Assembly (NCBI GenBank): GCA_013298595.1
Contig: JAAFIG010000013.1
Span: forward strand, 56,886 to 120,885
Direction: 5' to 3'
Origin: Deinococcales bacterium
GTDB taxonomy: Bacteria > Deinococcota > Deinococci > Deinococcales > JAAFIG01
DNA: 64,000 nt
Shown piece by piece: positions 9,148-17,822 of this stretch. The notes beneath the pieces are model-generated. The model was not told the DNA's origin. It did no database searches and saw only the letters and a program-made list of their open reading frames with translations. The number at the start of each line of letters is the position of its first letter. The first letter of the stretch is position 1. The translations under genes were made by a program, and so were the position numbers.

Positions 9148-9591
9148 ATGAAAATCATCACTGTAACCTTAGACCAACTCGAGCAAATTGCACCATTGTT
9201 CGATGCGTACCGCGTTTTCTATGAACAGACTTCTGATCTAAGTTCGGCTCGAGCATTCTTGCAACAACGTTTGTTATTGCGCGAAACTGTGCTTTTTATG
9301 GCATTAGATGGCGAAACTCCGCTTGGATTTACACAACTTTTCCCCAGTTTTAGCAGTGTTGGTATGAAACGCCTTTGGATTCTTAACGATTTATACGTGA
9401 TAGCAGAAGCTCGAGGGCAGCGAGTCGGTGAAAAACTGATTGAACGCGCCTTAGTTCATGCCAAGGAGAGCGGCGCTAAAGGTGTGGTACTCGAGACAGC
9501 CCACAGCAATACCTCTGGGCAAAAATTGTATGAACGCATGGGTTTTGTACGCGAAGACCTCGAGTATCGCACGTACTTTAAGGCTGTTTAA
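9148..9591 (+). CDS. GNAT N-acetyltransferase (tandem copy 2, altered CoA loop)
   Basis: Same length (147 residues) and start as the previous gene. The loop reads EARGQRVGEKLI, so an arginine replaces the first conserved glycine of the R/Q-x-x-G-x-G/A signature, which could weaken CoA binding. The C-terminal QKLYERMGFVRED is intact. It begins 17 bases after copy 1 and ends the six-gene run. Confidence 0.88.
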   Translation: MKIITVTLDQLEQIAPLFDAYRVFYEQTSDLSSARAFLQQRLLLRETVLFMALDGETPLGFTQLFPSFSSVGMKRLWILNDLYVIAEARGQRVGEKLIERALVHAKESGAKGVVLETAHSNTSGQKLYERMGFVREDLEYRTYFKAV

Positions 9592-9679
9592 ACTCGAGTT
9601 TATGGTGCGTATAAAGATTTTTACACGAAACCGTCTGATGTAACTGGTAATTTGTAACTGCTTAAAATAAAGTACTTAG

Positions 9680-10663
9680 GTGCCCGATGTTGCCAAAGCG
9701 ATTCTTGAATTTATAGACGGTGTTTTACCAAAAACCCATGCTACTCCCGAAATTGCCGAGTTATACCGCATGATGCGCGATTACCCGTGGCGTGGTGGCA
9801 AAATGATCCGCTCGAGGTTGTTATTGGCAATGTGCGAAGCCTTTTCAGGGCGTTTTCAGGATGCTTTGCCGTTAGCGGCTGCGCTCGAGTTATTTCAGAA
9901 TTGGGTGTTGATCCATGATGATATCGAAGATGATTCCGATGAACGCCGAGGCAAACCTGCCTTACACCGAATTCATGGCATGCCGCTGGCTTTAAATGCT
10001 GGGGATGCTTTACATGTTTATATGTGGCAGGTGGTGCATGGTTCGGGTGTGCAGGGCGCATTTGCCGCTTTTCTCGAGATGATTCATCGCACTGCCGAAG
10101 GGCAACAACTGGATTTAGCTTGGGTTGAACAAAAACGTTTTGATTTAACCACCGAGGATTATTTTCAATTAGTGCACTTAAAAACAGCGTATTATACTGT
10201 GGTTGCGCCACTGCATCTGGGAATGTTGGCAGCGGGCGTTAAACCTAACCCTGTGTTTGTGCAAGCGGGTTTAGATTTAGGGGCAGCTTTTCAAATTCGT
10301 GATGATGTGCTGAATTTAATTGCTGATTTTAAGGAATACGGTAAAGAAATCGCTGGTGATCTACTCGAGGGTAAACGCACACTTATGCTGTTGCATTTAT
10401 TAGAACACGCTTCTGAGACGGTTAAAAACCGAGTGATTGATATTCTTGGGCAACCACGAACAGCCAAATCTGTTGAGGATGTGCAATGGATTTTGCAGCA
10501 AATGCAAGTATTAGAAAGTATTCCCTTTGCACAAAACCAAGCGGATTTGCTTGCCACTCGAGGTTTAGCTTTACTGGAAAAAGGTTTGCAATCTGCGCCT
10601 AATCAGCAAGCGGCTCAGTTGATTCTCGAGACAGCACGCAGTTTGGCAACTCGAGTGGCATAA
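9680..10663 (+). CDS. Polyprenyl diphosphate synthase
   Basis: A 327-residue all-alpha trans-prenyltransferase. The first Asp-rich motif is DDIED at 80-84 followed by RRG, which binds the allylic diphosphate through Mg2+. The second motif is RDDVLN near 207, with Asn in place of the usual last Asp. It makes geranylgeranyl or longer diphosphates for menaquinone, carotenoids or undecaprenyl carriers; chain length cannot be read reliably. The start is GTG with only a weak upstream GG. A terminator hairpin follows. Confidence 0.9.
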   Translation: MPDVAKAILEFIDGVLPKTHATPEIAELYRMMRDYPWRGGKMIRSRLLLAMCEAFSGRFQDALPLAAALELFQNWVLIHDDIEDDSDERRGKPALHRIHGMPLALNAGDALHVYMWQVVHGSGVQGAFAAFLEMIHRTAEGQQLDLAWVEQKRFDLTTEDYFQLVHLKTAYYTVVAPLHLGMLAAGVKPNPVFVQAGLDLGAAFQIRDDVLNLIADFKEYGKEIAGDLLEGKRTLMLLHLLEHASETVKNRVIDILGQPRTAKSVEDVQWILQQMQVLESIPFAQNQADLLATRGLALLEKGLQSAPNQQAAQLILETARSLATRVA

Positions 10664-10672
10664 TGCCTAACG

Positions 10673-10699
10673 CAATAAATCGGTTTATTGGAATTTTTT
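10673..10699 (+). terminator. Rho-independent terminator after the polyprenyl synthase
   Basis: Stem CAATAAA / TTTATTG (10673-10679 with 10684-10690), four-base loop, then GAATTTTTT. AT-rich and modest in strength. Confidence 0.6.
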
Positions 10700-10759
10700 G
10701 AACTTTTAATGTGATTACGCGCACGTCCGATTGGCAATTAGAATGCTAACCTGAGGAAT

Positions 10760-11809
10760 ATGCCAAATGTTCTGGTGCTAGACGATGAACCTTCTTTGCT
10801 GCGCTTAATTGTGACGATTCTCGAGCGAGCAGGTCATCATGTTCGGAGTTTTCGTAAACCAGCAGATGCTCTAACCGAACTCGAGAGTTTTGTGCCTGAT
10901 GCAATTTTATCAGATATTCAAATGCCTGGTATGTCGGGTTTAGAATTCTGTCAACAAGTGCGAGCAATGCCTCATTTGCAATCCACGCCCTTTTTATTTA
11001 TGTCAGCATTGGGGAACCGTACCGATGTCCGCACAGGTATGAACATCGGCGCAGATGATTACTTGGTTAAACCATTTACCCCAACCGAAATCATCGAAGC
11101 GCTCGATGCGCGTTTAACTCGAGCGGCGGCTAATCGCAATTCGAGCAGTATCAGCGCACCCAGTAATGGTTTACAAGCCAAAGCACTGGGTGGTTTTAAT
11201 GTTGTCTATAAAGGAATTGAGGTTTCTTGGGCTTCTAAAAAAGCGGCTGAATTCTTTTTCTTTTTAATCGAACGTCCAAATGGTGTCACCACTTGGGAAG
11301 CTGCCGAAGCTTTATGGCGCGATAAAGACGAATCTCGAGCTGCTAGTGTGTTCCACACAACGTTGCATCGTTTACGTAAAACGCTCGATGAAGACATGGT
11401 TTTTACCAAAAGCAGACGCTATTTTTTACGCACGGGCTTAGATGTCAAATTCGATGTTAGCGATTATCTCGAGTTAGTTCGTCAAGCCAAGCAAACACCA
11501 ACTAACGAAGCTTTCTCGAGTGCTGTGGCATTGTACGGTGGCGCGTATATGGATGGTTGTGATTCGGTTTGGTGTGAAGATAAACGCGAAATGTTACATG
11601 CTGCTCATTTTAGTTTATTACTCGAGGCAGCCAAATTCTCCTCAGCTGTTGGTGATCCACGCAATGCAGCTTGGTATGCTCATCTTGCTACGCAACACGA
11701 ACCTTTTGCCGACCAAGCTTGGACAGACCTTGGACTGTACTACGATGCCTTAGGTGATTCACGCCGTGCCGAGTCGGCGCGTAACCGCATGTCAACTTGG
11801 GATGAGTAA
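10760..11809 (+). CDS. Response regulator with SARP-like winged helix and BTAD domain
   Basis: The 349-residue protein begins with a receiver domain: D8-D9, phosphoacceptor D52 (LSDIQMPGMSG), S82 and K104 (DDYLVKPF). After a serine-rich linker comes an OmpR-like winged helix (about 135-225, LGGFNVVYKGIEVSW) and a bacterial transcriptional activation (BTAD) helical-repeat domain. It is an orphan; no histidine kinase is adjacent. TGAGGA lies seven bases before the ATG. REC-BTAD regulators are known in Deinococcus-Thermus and related groups. Confidence 0.9.
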   Translation: MPNVLVLDDEPSLLRLIVTILERAGHHVRSFRKPADALTELESFVPDAILSDIQMPGMSGLEFCQQVRAMPHLQSTPFLFMSALGNRTDVRTGMNIGADDYLVKPFTPTEIIEALDARLTRAAANRNSSSISAPSNGLQAKALGGFNVVYKGIEVSWASKKAAEFFFFLIERPNGVTTWEAAEALWRDKDESRAASVFHTTLHRLRKTLDEDMVFTKSRRYFLRTGLDVKFDVSDYLELVRQAKQTPTNEAFSSAVALYGGAYMDGCDSVWCEDKREMLHAAHFSLLLEAAKFSSAVGDPRNAAWYAHLATQHEPFADQAWTDLGLYYDALGDSRRAESARNRMSTWDE

Positions 11810-11892
11810 AATCCAGTCTCGAGGTCAGCGCGTTCAATGCACTCATATTGAACTGGGTTACAATTGACTGTTGTTCCATTTTGGAGATACTT

Positions 11893-12885
11893 ATGAATAA
11901 TTCGGGTGACCCCCAATACCAAGAAAAATTAATTGCCATTGCAAACCAACTCAAAAACCATGCTGGTTGCATCGTCTTAGCTGCTCATGTAGACCCAGAT
12001 GGCGATGCCATTGGTAGTGTGCTTGGTGCATCTCGAGCCTTAGCCGCTCTGGGCAAAAAAGTCATACCTGTGGCTGTCGCACCACGGTATCTCGAGTGGA
12101 TGCCTAAAGCAGGTGAATTAACCCCGAAACTCGAGGTTTTACCTGCTGATGCGCTTTTGTTGGTTTTAGATAGTGCCGAAGTGACAAGGGTAGATGGTGT
12201 CCCTATGAATCAAGTTGGTATTCCAATCATAAACATAGATCATCACGGCTCGAATCCACGTTTTGGTGACTTGTCCTTGGTCAGTCCAGATAAAGCGGCT
12301 TGTGCTGCTATCCTGACCGATTTAGTCGCAGCACTTGGTGTTACGATGACTGCCGAAATTGCTGAACCGATCTTAACTGGTATCATGACTGACACAGGTT
12401 TTTTCCGTAATTCCAACACTGATGCTGGTGTTATGCACACGGCTGCTGAGTTATTAAATGCAGGGGTTAGCCTTGCCAAAATTAACGAAGCTTTGTCTTC
12501 GCAGCCGCGCTCTTTTTTCAAATTGCAATCCGAAGTGTATGCCACCATCGAATACCCACTCGAGGAAAAAATGGTCACAGCTTTTGTCAATGGAGCAATG
12601 CTTGAGCGCTTAAATGCTAGTTGGGAAGATGTGGAAAGTTTGGTTGGGTACATCCGCAATGCCGAAGGGACGTACCTAGCGTGTTTGTATAAGGATTATG
12701 GTGATTCGGTCAAAGTCAGTTTGCGGTCTAAAGGTGGTGTGAGTGCCCAAAATATCGCTATTGCTTGTGGTGGTGGTGGGCATGTGCCAGCCGCTGGTGC
12801 AACTATCAATTTGCCCTTTGCTGAAGCTCGAGCCAAATTGCTATTTGAAGCTGAAAAAGAACTAAAACGCGTAGGTATTTTGTAG
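11893..12885 (+). CDS. DHH-family phosphoesterase (NrnA-like oligoribonuclease / pAp phosphatase)
   Basis: A 330-residue protein with a DHH domain (HVDPDGDAIGS at 32-42; DHH near 116-118) and a C-terminal DHHA1 domain ending in the RNA-binding GGGGH near 292. NrnA-type enzymes degrade 2-5 base RNAs and cyclic-dinucleotide products and convert pAp to AMP. A TTG at 11848 is in frame, but the ATG at 11893 has a GGAG site eight bases upstream and matches the family N-terminus. Confidence 0.92.
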   Translation: MNNSGDPQYQEKLIAIANQLKNHAGCIVLAAHVDPDGDAIGSVLGASRALAALGKKVIPVAVAPRYLEWMPKAGELTPKLEVLPADALLLVLDSAEVTRVDGVPMNQVGIPIINIDHHGSNPRFGDLSLVSPDKAACAAILTDLVAALGVTMTAEIAEPILTGIMTDTGFFRNSNTDAGVMHTAAELLNAGVSLAKINEALSSQPRSFFKLQSEVYATIEYPLEEKMVTAFVNGAMLERLNASWEDVESLVGYIRNAEGTYLACLYKDYGDSVKVSLRSKGGVSAQNIAIACGGGGHVPAAGATINLPFAEARAKLLFEAEKELKRVGIL

Positions 12886-12904
12886 TAAACACATAAACTC
12901 GAGA

Positions 12905-12937
12905 AATGGCGAGAGCATGCTCTCGCCATTATTTTTT
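12905..12937 (+). terminator. Strong terminator after the DHH phosphoesterase gene
   Basis: A perfect 26-base palindrome at 12905-12930 (arm AATGGCGAGAGCA) followed by ATTTTTT. One of the clearest terminators in the window. Confidence 0.88.
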
Positions 12938-12951
12938 GCCTGCAAATCCGT

Positions 12952-12957
12952 TAGACT
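12952..12957 (+). promoter_or_regulatory. Leaderless -10 box before the molybdopterin enzyme gene
   Basis: TAGACT, six bases before the ATG at 12964. No Shine-Dalgarno site. Confidence 0.5.
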
Positions 12958-12963
12958 TAGCCT

Positions 12964-14976
12964 ATGACCTTGGCTCGTTTAACCTGTCCTTTAGATTGTC
13001 CTGACGCGTGTTCTCTGCTGGTGACTGTTGAAAATGGTCGAGCCAGCAAAGTTGCTGGTGATCCAAATCATCCTGTGACCCAAGGTTTTGCGTGTAGCAA
13101 AACATATCGTTATCCAGAACGAGCGTACCTCGAGACGCGTCCCAAGTACCCCATGAAACGCGTTGGCGAAAAAGGTAGCGGACAATGGACTCGAGTCTCT
13201 TGGGATGAAGCACTGGATGAAATTGCCTCACGATTAACAAAAATCCTCGAGCAGCATGGTGCTGAAAGTATTTTGCCATATCACTATGCAGGTACGATGG
13301 GTTTGCACCAAGGTACCCATGCCCATGCACTTTTTCGGGCATTAGGCGTGATTGAACTCGAGGAAACCATCTGTGCCAGTACAGGAAGTGTTGCGTGGTC
13401 TGAAACATACGGCAATGCACGGCTAGGAACAAATCCTGAGGATGTACCAAATGCCAAACTGATTCTGCTTTGGGGTATCAATAGTCTAGCAACTAACAGC
13501 CACTTAACCCCATTTCTGACCAAGGCGCGGCGTAACGGCGCACGCATTATTCATATAGACCCCTACGAAAATAAAACCAGTTTATTTGCCGATCAGCACA
13601 TTCGTATTAAACCATGCACAGATGCAGCCTTGGCGCTGAGTATAGCCAATATTATCATCTCGAGAAATTTACACGACCAAGAATTTATTGATAAATATGC
13701 TCGAGGTTTTGCCGAGTATTGTGTAGCTGCTGAGGCTTGGACACTTGAGCGAACTGCTCAAGTTACAGGCATAAATGCAAATATTATCGAGGCATTAGCG
13801 CTCGAGTATGCCCAAACCACGCCATCTTTTATTCGCACCAGTTACGGCATGACTCGCCACGAAGGTGGCGGTAATGCCCAACGGGCTGTTACCATGCTGC
13901 CAATCCTTTGTGGGCAATGGCAATACCTAGGTGGTGGCGCTTTGCTTTCGACCAGTGGTGCATTTCAACTCAATCGTCAACACCTTGGTGCAGCCCATCT
14001 GGTCAAACCGAATACTCGCCGAGTGAACATGAACCAACTCGGGCAGGCACTCGAGCCAAAAAATGGTATCCATGCAATGTTTGTCTACAATTGCAACCCA
14101 GCGGTGGTAGCCCCAGACTCGAGCCGAGTGATTGCTGGTATGAAACGCGAAGATGTTCTGGTGGTGGTACTCGAGAATGCCATGACCGAAAGTGCCGACC
14201 TTGCCGATTATGTTTTGCCAGCCACAACGTTTCTCGAGCATGATGATATATATACGGCATATGGGCATTACTATCTTTCGTACAACCAAGCACCTTGCGA
14301 ACCGTACTTTGAAGCAAAGTCCAATACATGGATTTTTGCTGAACTTGCCAAACGATTAGGGTTGACTGAACCAAGTGTGTACTGGGATGCCGAAACTCTA
14401 GCGCGAGACTTGCTCGAGACACCCAATGCGTTTGTGCAAGGCATCACCCTCGAGCAATTACGGCAAAAGGGTTTTGTGCGTCTTAATGTACCAGAAGCCT
14501 TTCTGCCCTATGCCCAAGGCTCAAGCGCAACAACTGATGGTTTACTGCACTTAGACCCGATACCACAATTCCTTGCCCCTCGAGATGCTATTAGCGCTGA
14601 GTATCCATTGCAACTGATGACACCACCTGCCCATCACTTCTTAAACAGTACTTACGGTGAACTCGAGAAAATACGCAGCCTCGAGAAATCCGAACCGCAC
14701 GTCATGATTCACCCAGAAGATGCCGCTCAGTTCGGTGCGACTGATGGCGTATATGTGCAAATCTCGAGCAAACAAGGCAGTGTTAGGCGTATCGCTCGAG
14801 TTACCAATGCGACCAGCCAAGGTGTGGTAATTGTTGAAGGAACTTGGTGGGCAAAACATGCTCCTGATGGTAATGGAATCAATACACTGACCAGTCAAAA
14901 TGTGAATGATATTGGGGCTGGGAGCATTTTTCATAACACCCCCGTTCGACTCGAGCTAGTAAAACAAGCAGTATGA
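12964..14976 (+). CDS. Molybdopterin oxidoreductase (DMSO reductase superfamily)
   Basis: A 670-residue enzyme with an N-terminal 4Fe-4S site (C8, C12, C16 and a fourth Cys in GFACSK). Molybdopterin-binding segments follow (LLWGINSLATNSHL, IIHIDPYENKTS, LPATTFLEHDDIYTAYGHYYLS), then a C-terminal molydopterin dinucleotide domain (HFLNSTYGELEKI). There is no twin-arginine signal, so it is probably cytoplasmic. No electron-transfer or membrane subunit is adjacent. The substrate is not identifiable; formate, S- or N-oxides and polysulfide are all possible. Confidence 0.92.
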   Translation: MTLARLTCPLDCPDACSLLVTVENGRASKVAGDPNHPVTQGFACSKTYRYPERAYLETRPKYPMKRVGEKGSGQWTRVSWDEALDEIASRLTKILEQHGAESILPYHYAGTMGLHQGTHAHALFRALGVIELEETICASTGSVAWSETYGNARLGTNPEDVPNAKLILLWGINSLATNSHLTPFLTKARRNGARIIHIDPYENKTSLFADQHIRIKPCTDAALALSIANIIISRNLHDQEFIDKYARGFAEYCVAAEAWTLERTAQVTGINANIIEALALEYAQTTPSFIRTSYGMTRHEGGGNAQRAVTMLPILCGQWQYLGGGALLSTSGAFQLNRQHLGAAHLVKPNTRRVNMNQLGQALEPKNGIHAMFVYNCNPAVVAPDSSRVIAGMKREDVLVVVLENAMTESADLADYVLPATTFLEHDDIYTAYGHYYLSYNQAPCEPYFEAKSNTWIFAELAKRLGLTEPSVYWDAETLARDLLETPNAFVQGITLEQLRQKGFVRLNVPEAFLPYAQGSSATTDGLLHLDPIPQFLAPRDAISAEYPLQLMTPPAHHFLNSTYGELEKIRSLEKSEPHVMIHPEDAAQFGATDGVYVQISSKQGSVRRIARVTNATSQGVVIVEGTWWAKHAPDGNGINTLTSQNVNDIGAGSIFHNTPVRLELVKQAV

Positions 14977-15016
14977 GCTATCAGTAGCGTTTGGCACTTG
15001 AAAGAATTGTTTGAGT

Positions 15017-15044
15017 TTTACACTTGTAACCGTTAAGCTATACT
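15017..15044 (+). promoter_or_regulatory. Promoter of the secreted propeller protein
   Basis: TTTACA at 15017-15022, 16-base spacer, TATACT at 15039-15044. A CGGAGG ribosome site precedes the ATG at 15067, so this gene has a conventional leader. Confidence 0.55.
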
Positions 15045-15066
15045 TATTCAGTTACACGGAGGCATT

Positions 15067-16311
15067 ATGTGGAAATCAGCAAAATGGATTATTCTTGGCT
15101 TTGGTGTGTTCAGCGCTATTTTTTTGATTGCTTCTTCCTCGAGTTCAGCTCAAAATAGCAATAGTTTTACTCTTTTGAATAACAATGCCAGTGCCGATGC
15201 AGTTCGTCCTTCGTTGGTACTCGAGCGAAGTGGTACGCCTGTGGTGGCTTGGATTGAATCTTTGAATGGGGTATATCAGGCTTTTGTTAAACGTTGGAAT
15301 GGTAAAGCTTGGCAAACACTTGGCGCATCGCTGAATCGGGACGCAAAATTTAACGTTTTTAATGTCTCAATAGCAATTTCTCGAGATGATATACCGTTTG
15401 TTTCGTGGACAGAACGCAGCAATATCAATGAAGGATTTGATGGTAAAGGCAAAGGACCTGGAAAAGTCTATGTAGCGCGTTGGGCAAACAATACTTGGAA
15501 TATGTATCCTTCGCCAACCAAAAAAGAAAATTCGGCTGGGGATTTACCAAGTTTGCAGGTGGATTCCAAAGGTTTTCCTGTGCTGGCGTGGAGTGAATTA
15601 ACCCCTGATTTTAATGCGGATAGTTATTTTGTCGAGCGTTGGAATGGCAGCAAATGGGTTGGTATAGACCCTGGTTCGCTCAGTTCGGATATTTCCCATG
15701 CTTCACGGTCTCGAGAGTTAGCAGTCAACTCGAGGGATGAACCAATTTTAGCCTGGAGTTTACAACGTTATATTCAAGATGTTGGACCCCAAGATTTTAA
15801 TGTTTTTGTCGGTGGTTGGGATGGGCAACGCTGGTTACCGTTGGGTGGAACTTCGCTGAACATCAATCAGGAACGTTATGCGGCTCAGCCTTCGTTTGAT
15901 TTGGATAAAAACGATTACCCAACTATCACGTGGCTCGAGGCTTCGCTTGGTTTTAATGTGTTTGCTAAACGCTGGAATGGTAAAACTTGGGATCGGCTTG
16001 GCGGTTCGATTAATAATGATACAGGTTTAGCCAGCACACCGAAATTGCGTTTAGACTCGAGTGGTACGCCTTTTGTGGCATGGGTAGAAAATGCTGGTTC
16101 GTTAAAGGTAATGGTGGCAAAATTTGTGGGCAATACTTGGCAAAAGCTTGGAACGCATCTGAATGTGGATGCTAAAGCTTACTCGAGTGCGCCTAGTTTA
16201 GCGGTTTCCTCGAGTGGTGTGCCAGTTGTCACATGGAGCGAAGAAATTACGCTGACTCAGCAACGCATTTATGTTCGTCAGTGGAATGGCAAAGAATGGG
16301 TTGGGTTATAA
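15067..16311 (+). CDS. Secreted seven-repeat beta-propeller-like protein
   Basis: 414 residues with an N-terminal signal peptide (hydrophobic ILGFGVFSAIFLIASSSSSA). The rest is seven repeats of about 50-60 residues. Each has a PxxxW(I/S/T/V/L)E-type strand, then an (R/K/Q/G)W-NG-x-W-x-x-LG strand. The second elements read WNGKAW, WANNTW, WNGSKW, WDGQRW, WNGKTW, FVGNTW and WNGKEW. The count suggests a seven-bladed propeller exported to the surface or periplasm. No catalytic signature is seen; ligand or glycan binding is a guess. It is convergent with the GyrI-like gene, overlapping by six bases. Confidence 0.85.
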   Translation: MWKSAKWIILGFGVFSAIFLIASSSSSAQNSNSFTLLNNNASADAVRPSLVLERSGTPVVAWIESLNGVYQAFVKRWNGKAWQTLGASLNRDAKFNVFNVSIAISRDDIPFVSWTERSNINEGFDGKGKGPGKVYVARWANNTWNMYPSPTKKENSAGDLPSLQVDSKGFPVLAWSELTPDFNADSYFVERWNGSKWVGIDPGSLSSDISHASRSRELAVNSRDEPILAWSLQRYIQDVGPQDFNVFVGGWDGQRWLPLGGTSLNINQERYAAQPSFDLDKNDYPTITWLEASLGFNVFAKRWNGKTWDRLGGSINNDTGLASTPKLRLDSSGTPFVAWVENAGSLKVMVAKFVGNTWQKLGTHLNVDAKAYSSAPSLAVSSSGVPVVTWSEEITLTQQRIYVRQWNGKEWVGL

Positions 16312-16755
16312 CGAACGAATCGGAATCCAAATTTCAAAATTGGGATTTTCGGGAAATTCAGTGCCATAACGTTCAAGATCAGGTCCTGTGGCTCGAGTGA
16401 AACCTGAATTCGGTAGCCATTGAGAGTAGACTTCGGTAAATATACTCGAGACATTCTCGAGGTTGGCTTGAAAAATGGCGTAGCTGGATGCTGGAACTTC
16501 CCATAATGTCAGGTCTGGTGGGATATTTAGGTTGCTCAGGCAAGATTCTCCTGCCATGTACCGCAGCACGCCACTCGAGCGATCTAATTGCATCACACCG
16601 TAACAAACGCCTGGTTCGGCCCGATCGATAGCTTTGTTGTTTGTTGCAAAATACTTTTTCCACAACTGCCCAATTTCAGGAGAGCCTGGTTTGGTGTTCA
16701 TTGCCATGCCAATAATATTGAATGCAGAACTCGAGATGATACGTGGTGATTGCAT
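16306..16755 (-). CDS. GyrI-like / AraC effector-binding-domain protein
   Basis: 149 residues. The C-terminal part (LWEVPASSYAIFQA, TEVYSQWLPNSGF, PDLERYG, FEIWIPI) is the small-molecule-binding GyrI-like domain, here without an AraC DNA-binding part. Such stand-alone proteins bind or hydrolyse toxic small molecules. The frame is open further upstream, but the ATG at 16755 follows GGGAGGAAAGT, the strongest ribosome site in this stretch. It lies 16 bases after the VOC gene, in the same operon. Confidence 0.82.
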   Translation of the reverse strand: MQSPRIISSSAFNIIGMAMNTKPGSPEIGQLWKKYFATNNKAIDRAEPGVCYGVMQLDRSSGVLRYMAGESCLSNLNIPPDLTLWEVPASSYAIFQANLENVSSIFTEVYSQWLPNSGFTRATGPDLERYGTEFPENPNFEIWIPIRSL

Positions 16756-16771
16756 ACTTTCCTCCCAGGGC

Positions 16772-17122
16772 TTATAGACGGCTCGAGATTGAAAACGGAT
16801 TGCCTTCTGGGTCTTTGCCGTTGCAGAATGCAAAATCTTCGGTGCTGACAACATTACCAAGTTTGACTCCTCGAGCTTCGATTTGGCGCTTTGTGGTTTT
16901 AACATCATCACTATGAAACACAATTTTTGTGGCAATACGCCGTGGTTTTGGAGCATCAGATTTATGCAAAGCAAGGGTGATACTACCCGCAAAAAATTCT
17001 TGCCATTCTTTAGGGTCGTCAGCACAAACTTTGGCTTCTAAACCCAATACATCGCGGTAAAACGCAGCGACTCGAGGCACATCATTGACAAAAATAATAA
17101 CTCGACTGGTGATAAGTTTCAT
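16772..17122 (-). CDS. VOC-family protein (glyoxalase superfamily)
   Basis: A 116-residue VOC module: VIIFVNDVPRVAAFYRDVLG at the N-terminus, ITLALHKSD and KIVFHSDDV in the middle, KDPEGNPFSI at the C-terminus. Likely a small-molecule-binding or detoxifying protein, co-transcribed with the GyrI-like gene. Promoter elements lie directly upstream, and the ATG sits six bases after the -10 box. Confidence 0.86.
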   Translation of the reverse strand: MKLITSRVIIFVNDVPRVAAFYRDVLGLEAKVCADDPKEWQEFFAGSITLALHKSDAPKPRRIATKIVFHSDDVKTTKRQIEARGVKLGNVVSTEDFAFCNGKDPEGNPFSISSRL

Positions 17123-17152
17123 GCCTCGAGCCTAACGGTTCTCGAGGCATGG
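17121..17152. repeat. CTCGAG-cored inverted repeat over a start codon
   Basis: ATGCCTCGAG at 17121-17130 and its reverse complement at 17141-17150 flank a ten-base loop. On the minus strand the arm carries the last bases of the -10 box and the VOC start codon. It could form a hairpin at the 5' end of the mRNA, or it may simply reflect two CTCGAG sites. Confidence 0.55.
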
Positions 17153-17157
17153 TGCAA
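17129..17157 (-). promoter_or_regulatory. Leaderless promoter of the VOC gene
   Basis: TTGCAC at 17152-17157, 17-base spacer, TAGGCT at 17129-17134, then six bases to the ATG at 17122. It is one of the best-formed examples of the leaderless pattern. Confidence 0.65.
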
Positions 17158-17188
17158 GGCTATTTTTTTTACCCTCTAAACACCTTGT

Positions 17189-17773
17189 TTATCGTTTGCC
17201 TGTCAATGCCCAAGCACTTGGTAAGAGTACAGCTGCAAGCACGGCTTTGATGGTATCGCCAAGTAAAAAGGGTGTTAAACCTGCACTCAACAAAGAGCTG
17301 AGGCTCGAGAGAGCTGGTACAATGTGTTGCAACCAGATTAGCCCAGGAATGTAAATCAGGGTTGTGCCGATCAGCATTGCCAAGGCAACCAATAATGGTG
17401 ATTTTGTCCAGCCTTTGTCGGCTAGAAAGCCCACAACTACAGCGGCTATTAAAAATCCGAAGATATACCCACCTGTTGCGCCAAAGACTTTGGCTGCACC
17501 TCCAGAGAATTCAGCTAAGACTGGTAGACCTGCCCAAGCCTCGAGAATATAAGCAGCTACGGCTAGACCACCTAGTCGAGCACCAAGTACTAAGGCAACC
17601 AGAAAAACACCTAATGTCTGACCAGTTACAGGGACAGGTTGTAAAGGAATCGAAACTTGGGCTAATAGTGCAATCAATAGGCTGCCGCTAAGTACCAAGA
17701 AAATATCTCGAGGAATGCTTGAAGTAGGGAAGAATTTTTGAATTAAGGTGGATGGCTGGGCAATGGTCATCAT
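17189..17773 (-). CDS. bioY: Biotin transporter BioY (ECF S component)
   Basis: About 194 residues with six predicted membrane helices. BioY signatures are VPVTGQTLGVFLVALVLGARLGG and the glycine-rich FGATGGYIFGFLIAA. It binds biotin and works alone or with an ECF energy module; no ecfA or ecfT genes are nearby. The frame is open further upstream into birA, but the ATG at 17773 follows an AAAGGAGAA ribosome site. It lies 49 bases after birA on the same strand. Confidence 0.93.
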   Translation of the reverse strand: MMTIAQPSTLIQKFFPTSSIPRDIFLVLSGSLLIALLAQVSIPLQPVPVTGQTLGVFLVALVLGARLGGLAVAAYILEAWAGLPVLAEFSGGAAKVFGATGGYIFGFLIAAVVVGFLADKGWTKSPLLVALAMLIGTTLIYIPGLIWLQHIVPALSSLSSLLSAGLTPFLLGDTIKAVLAAVLLPSAWALTGKR

Positions 17774-17822
17774 GATGGTTCTCCTTTGAGTGAATGGCGA
17801 AAAACGAGTAGCTAAATTGTGT

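Noticed and set aside
16306..17025. The 239-codon frame covering the GyrI-like protein
   Set aside because: Its first 90 codons overlap the VOC gene out of frame; ATG 16755 has GGGAGGAAAGT and starts the real domain.
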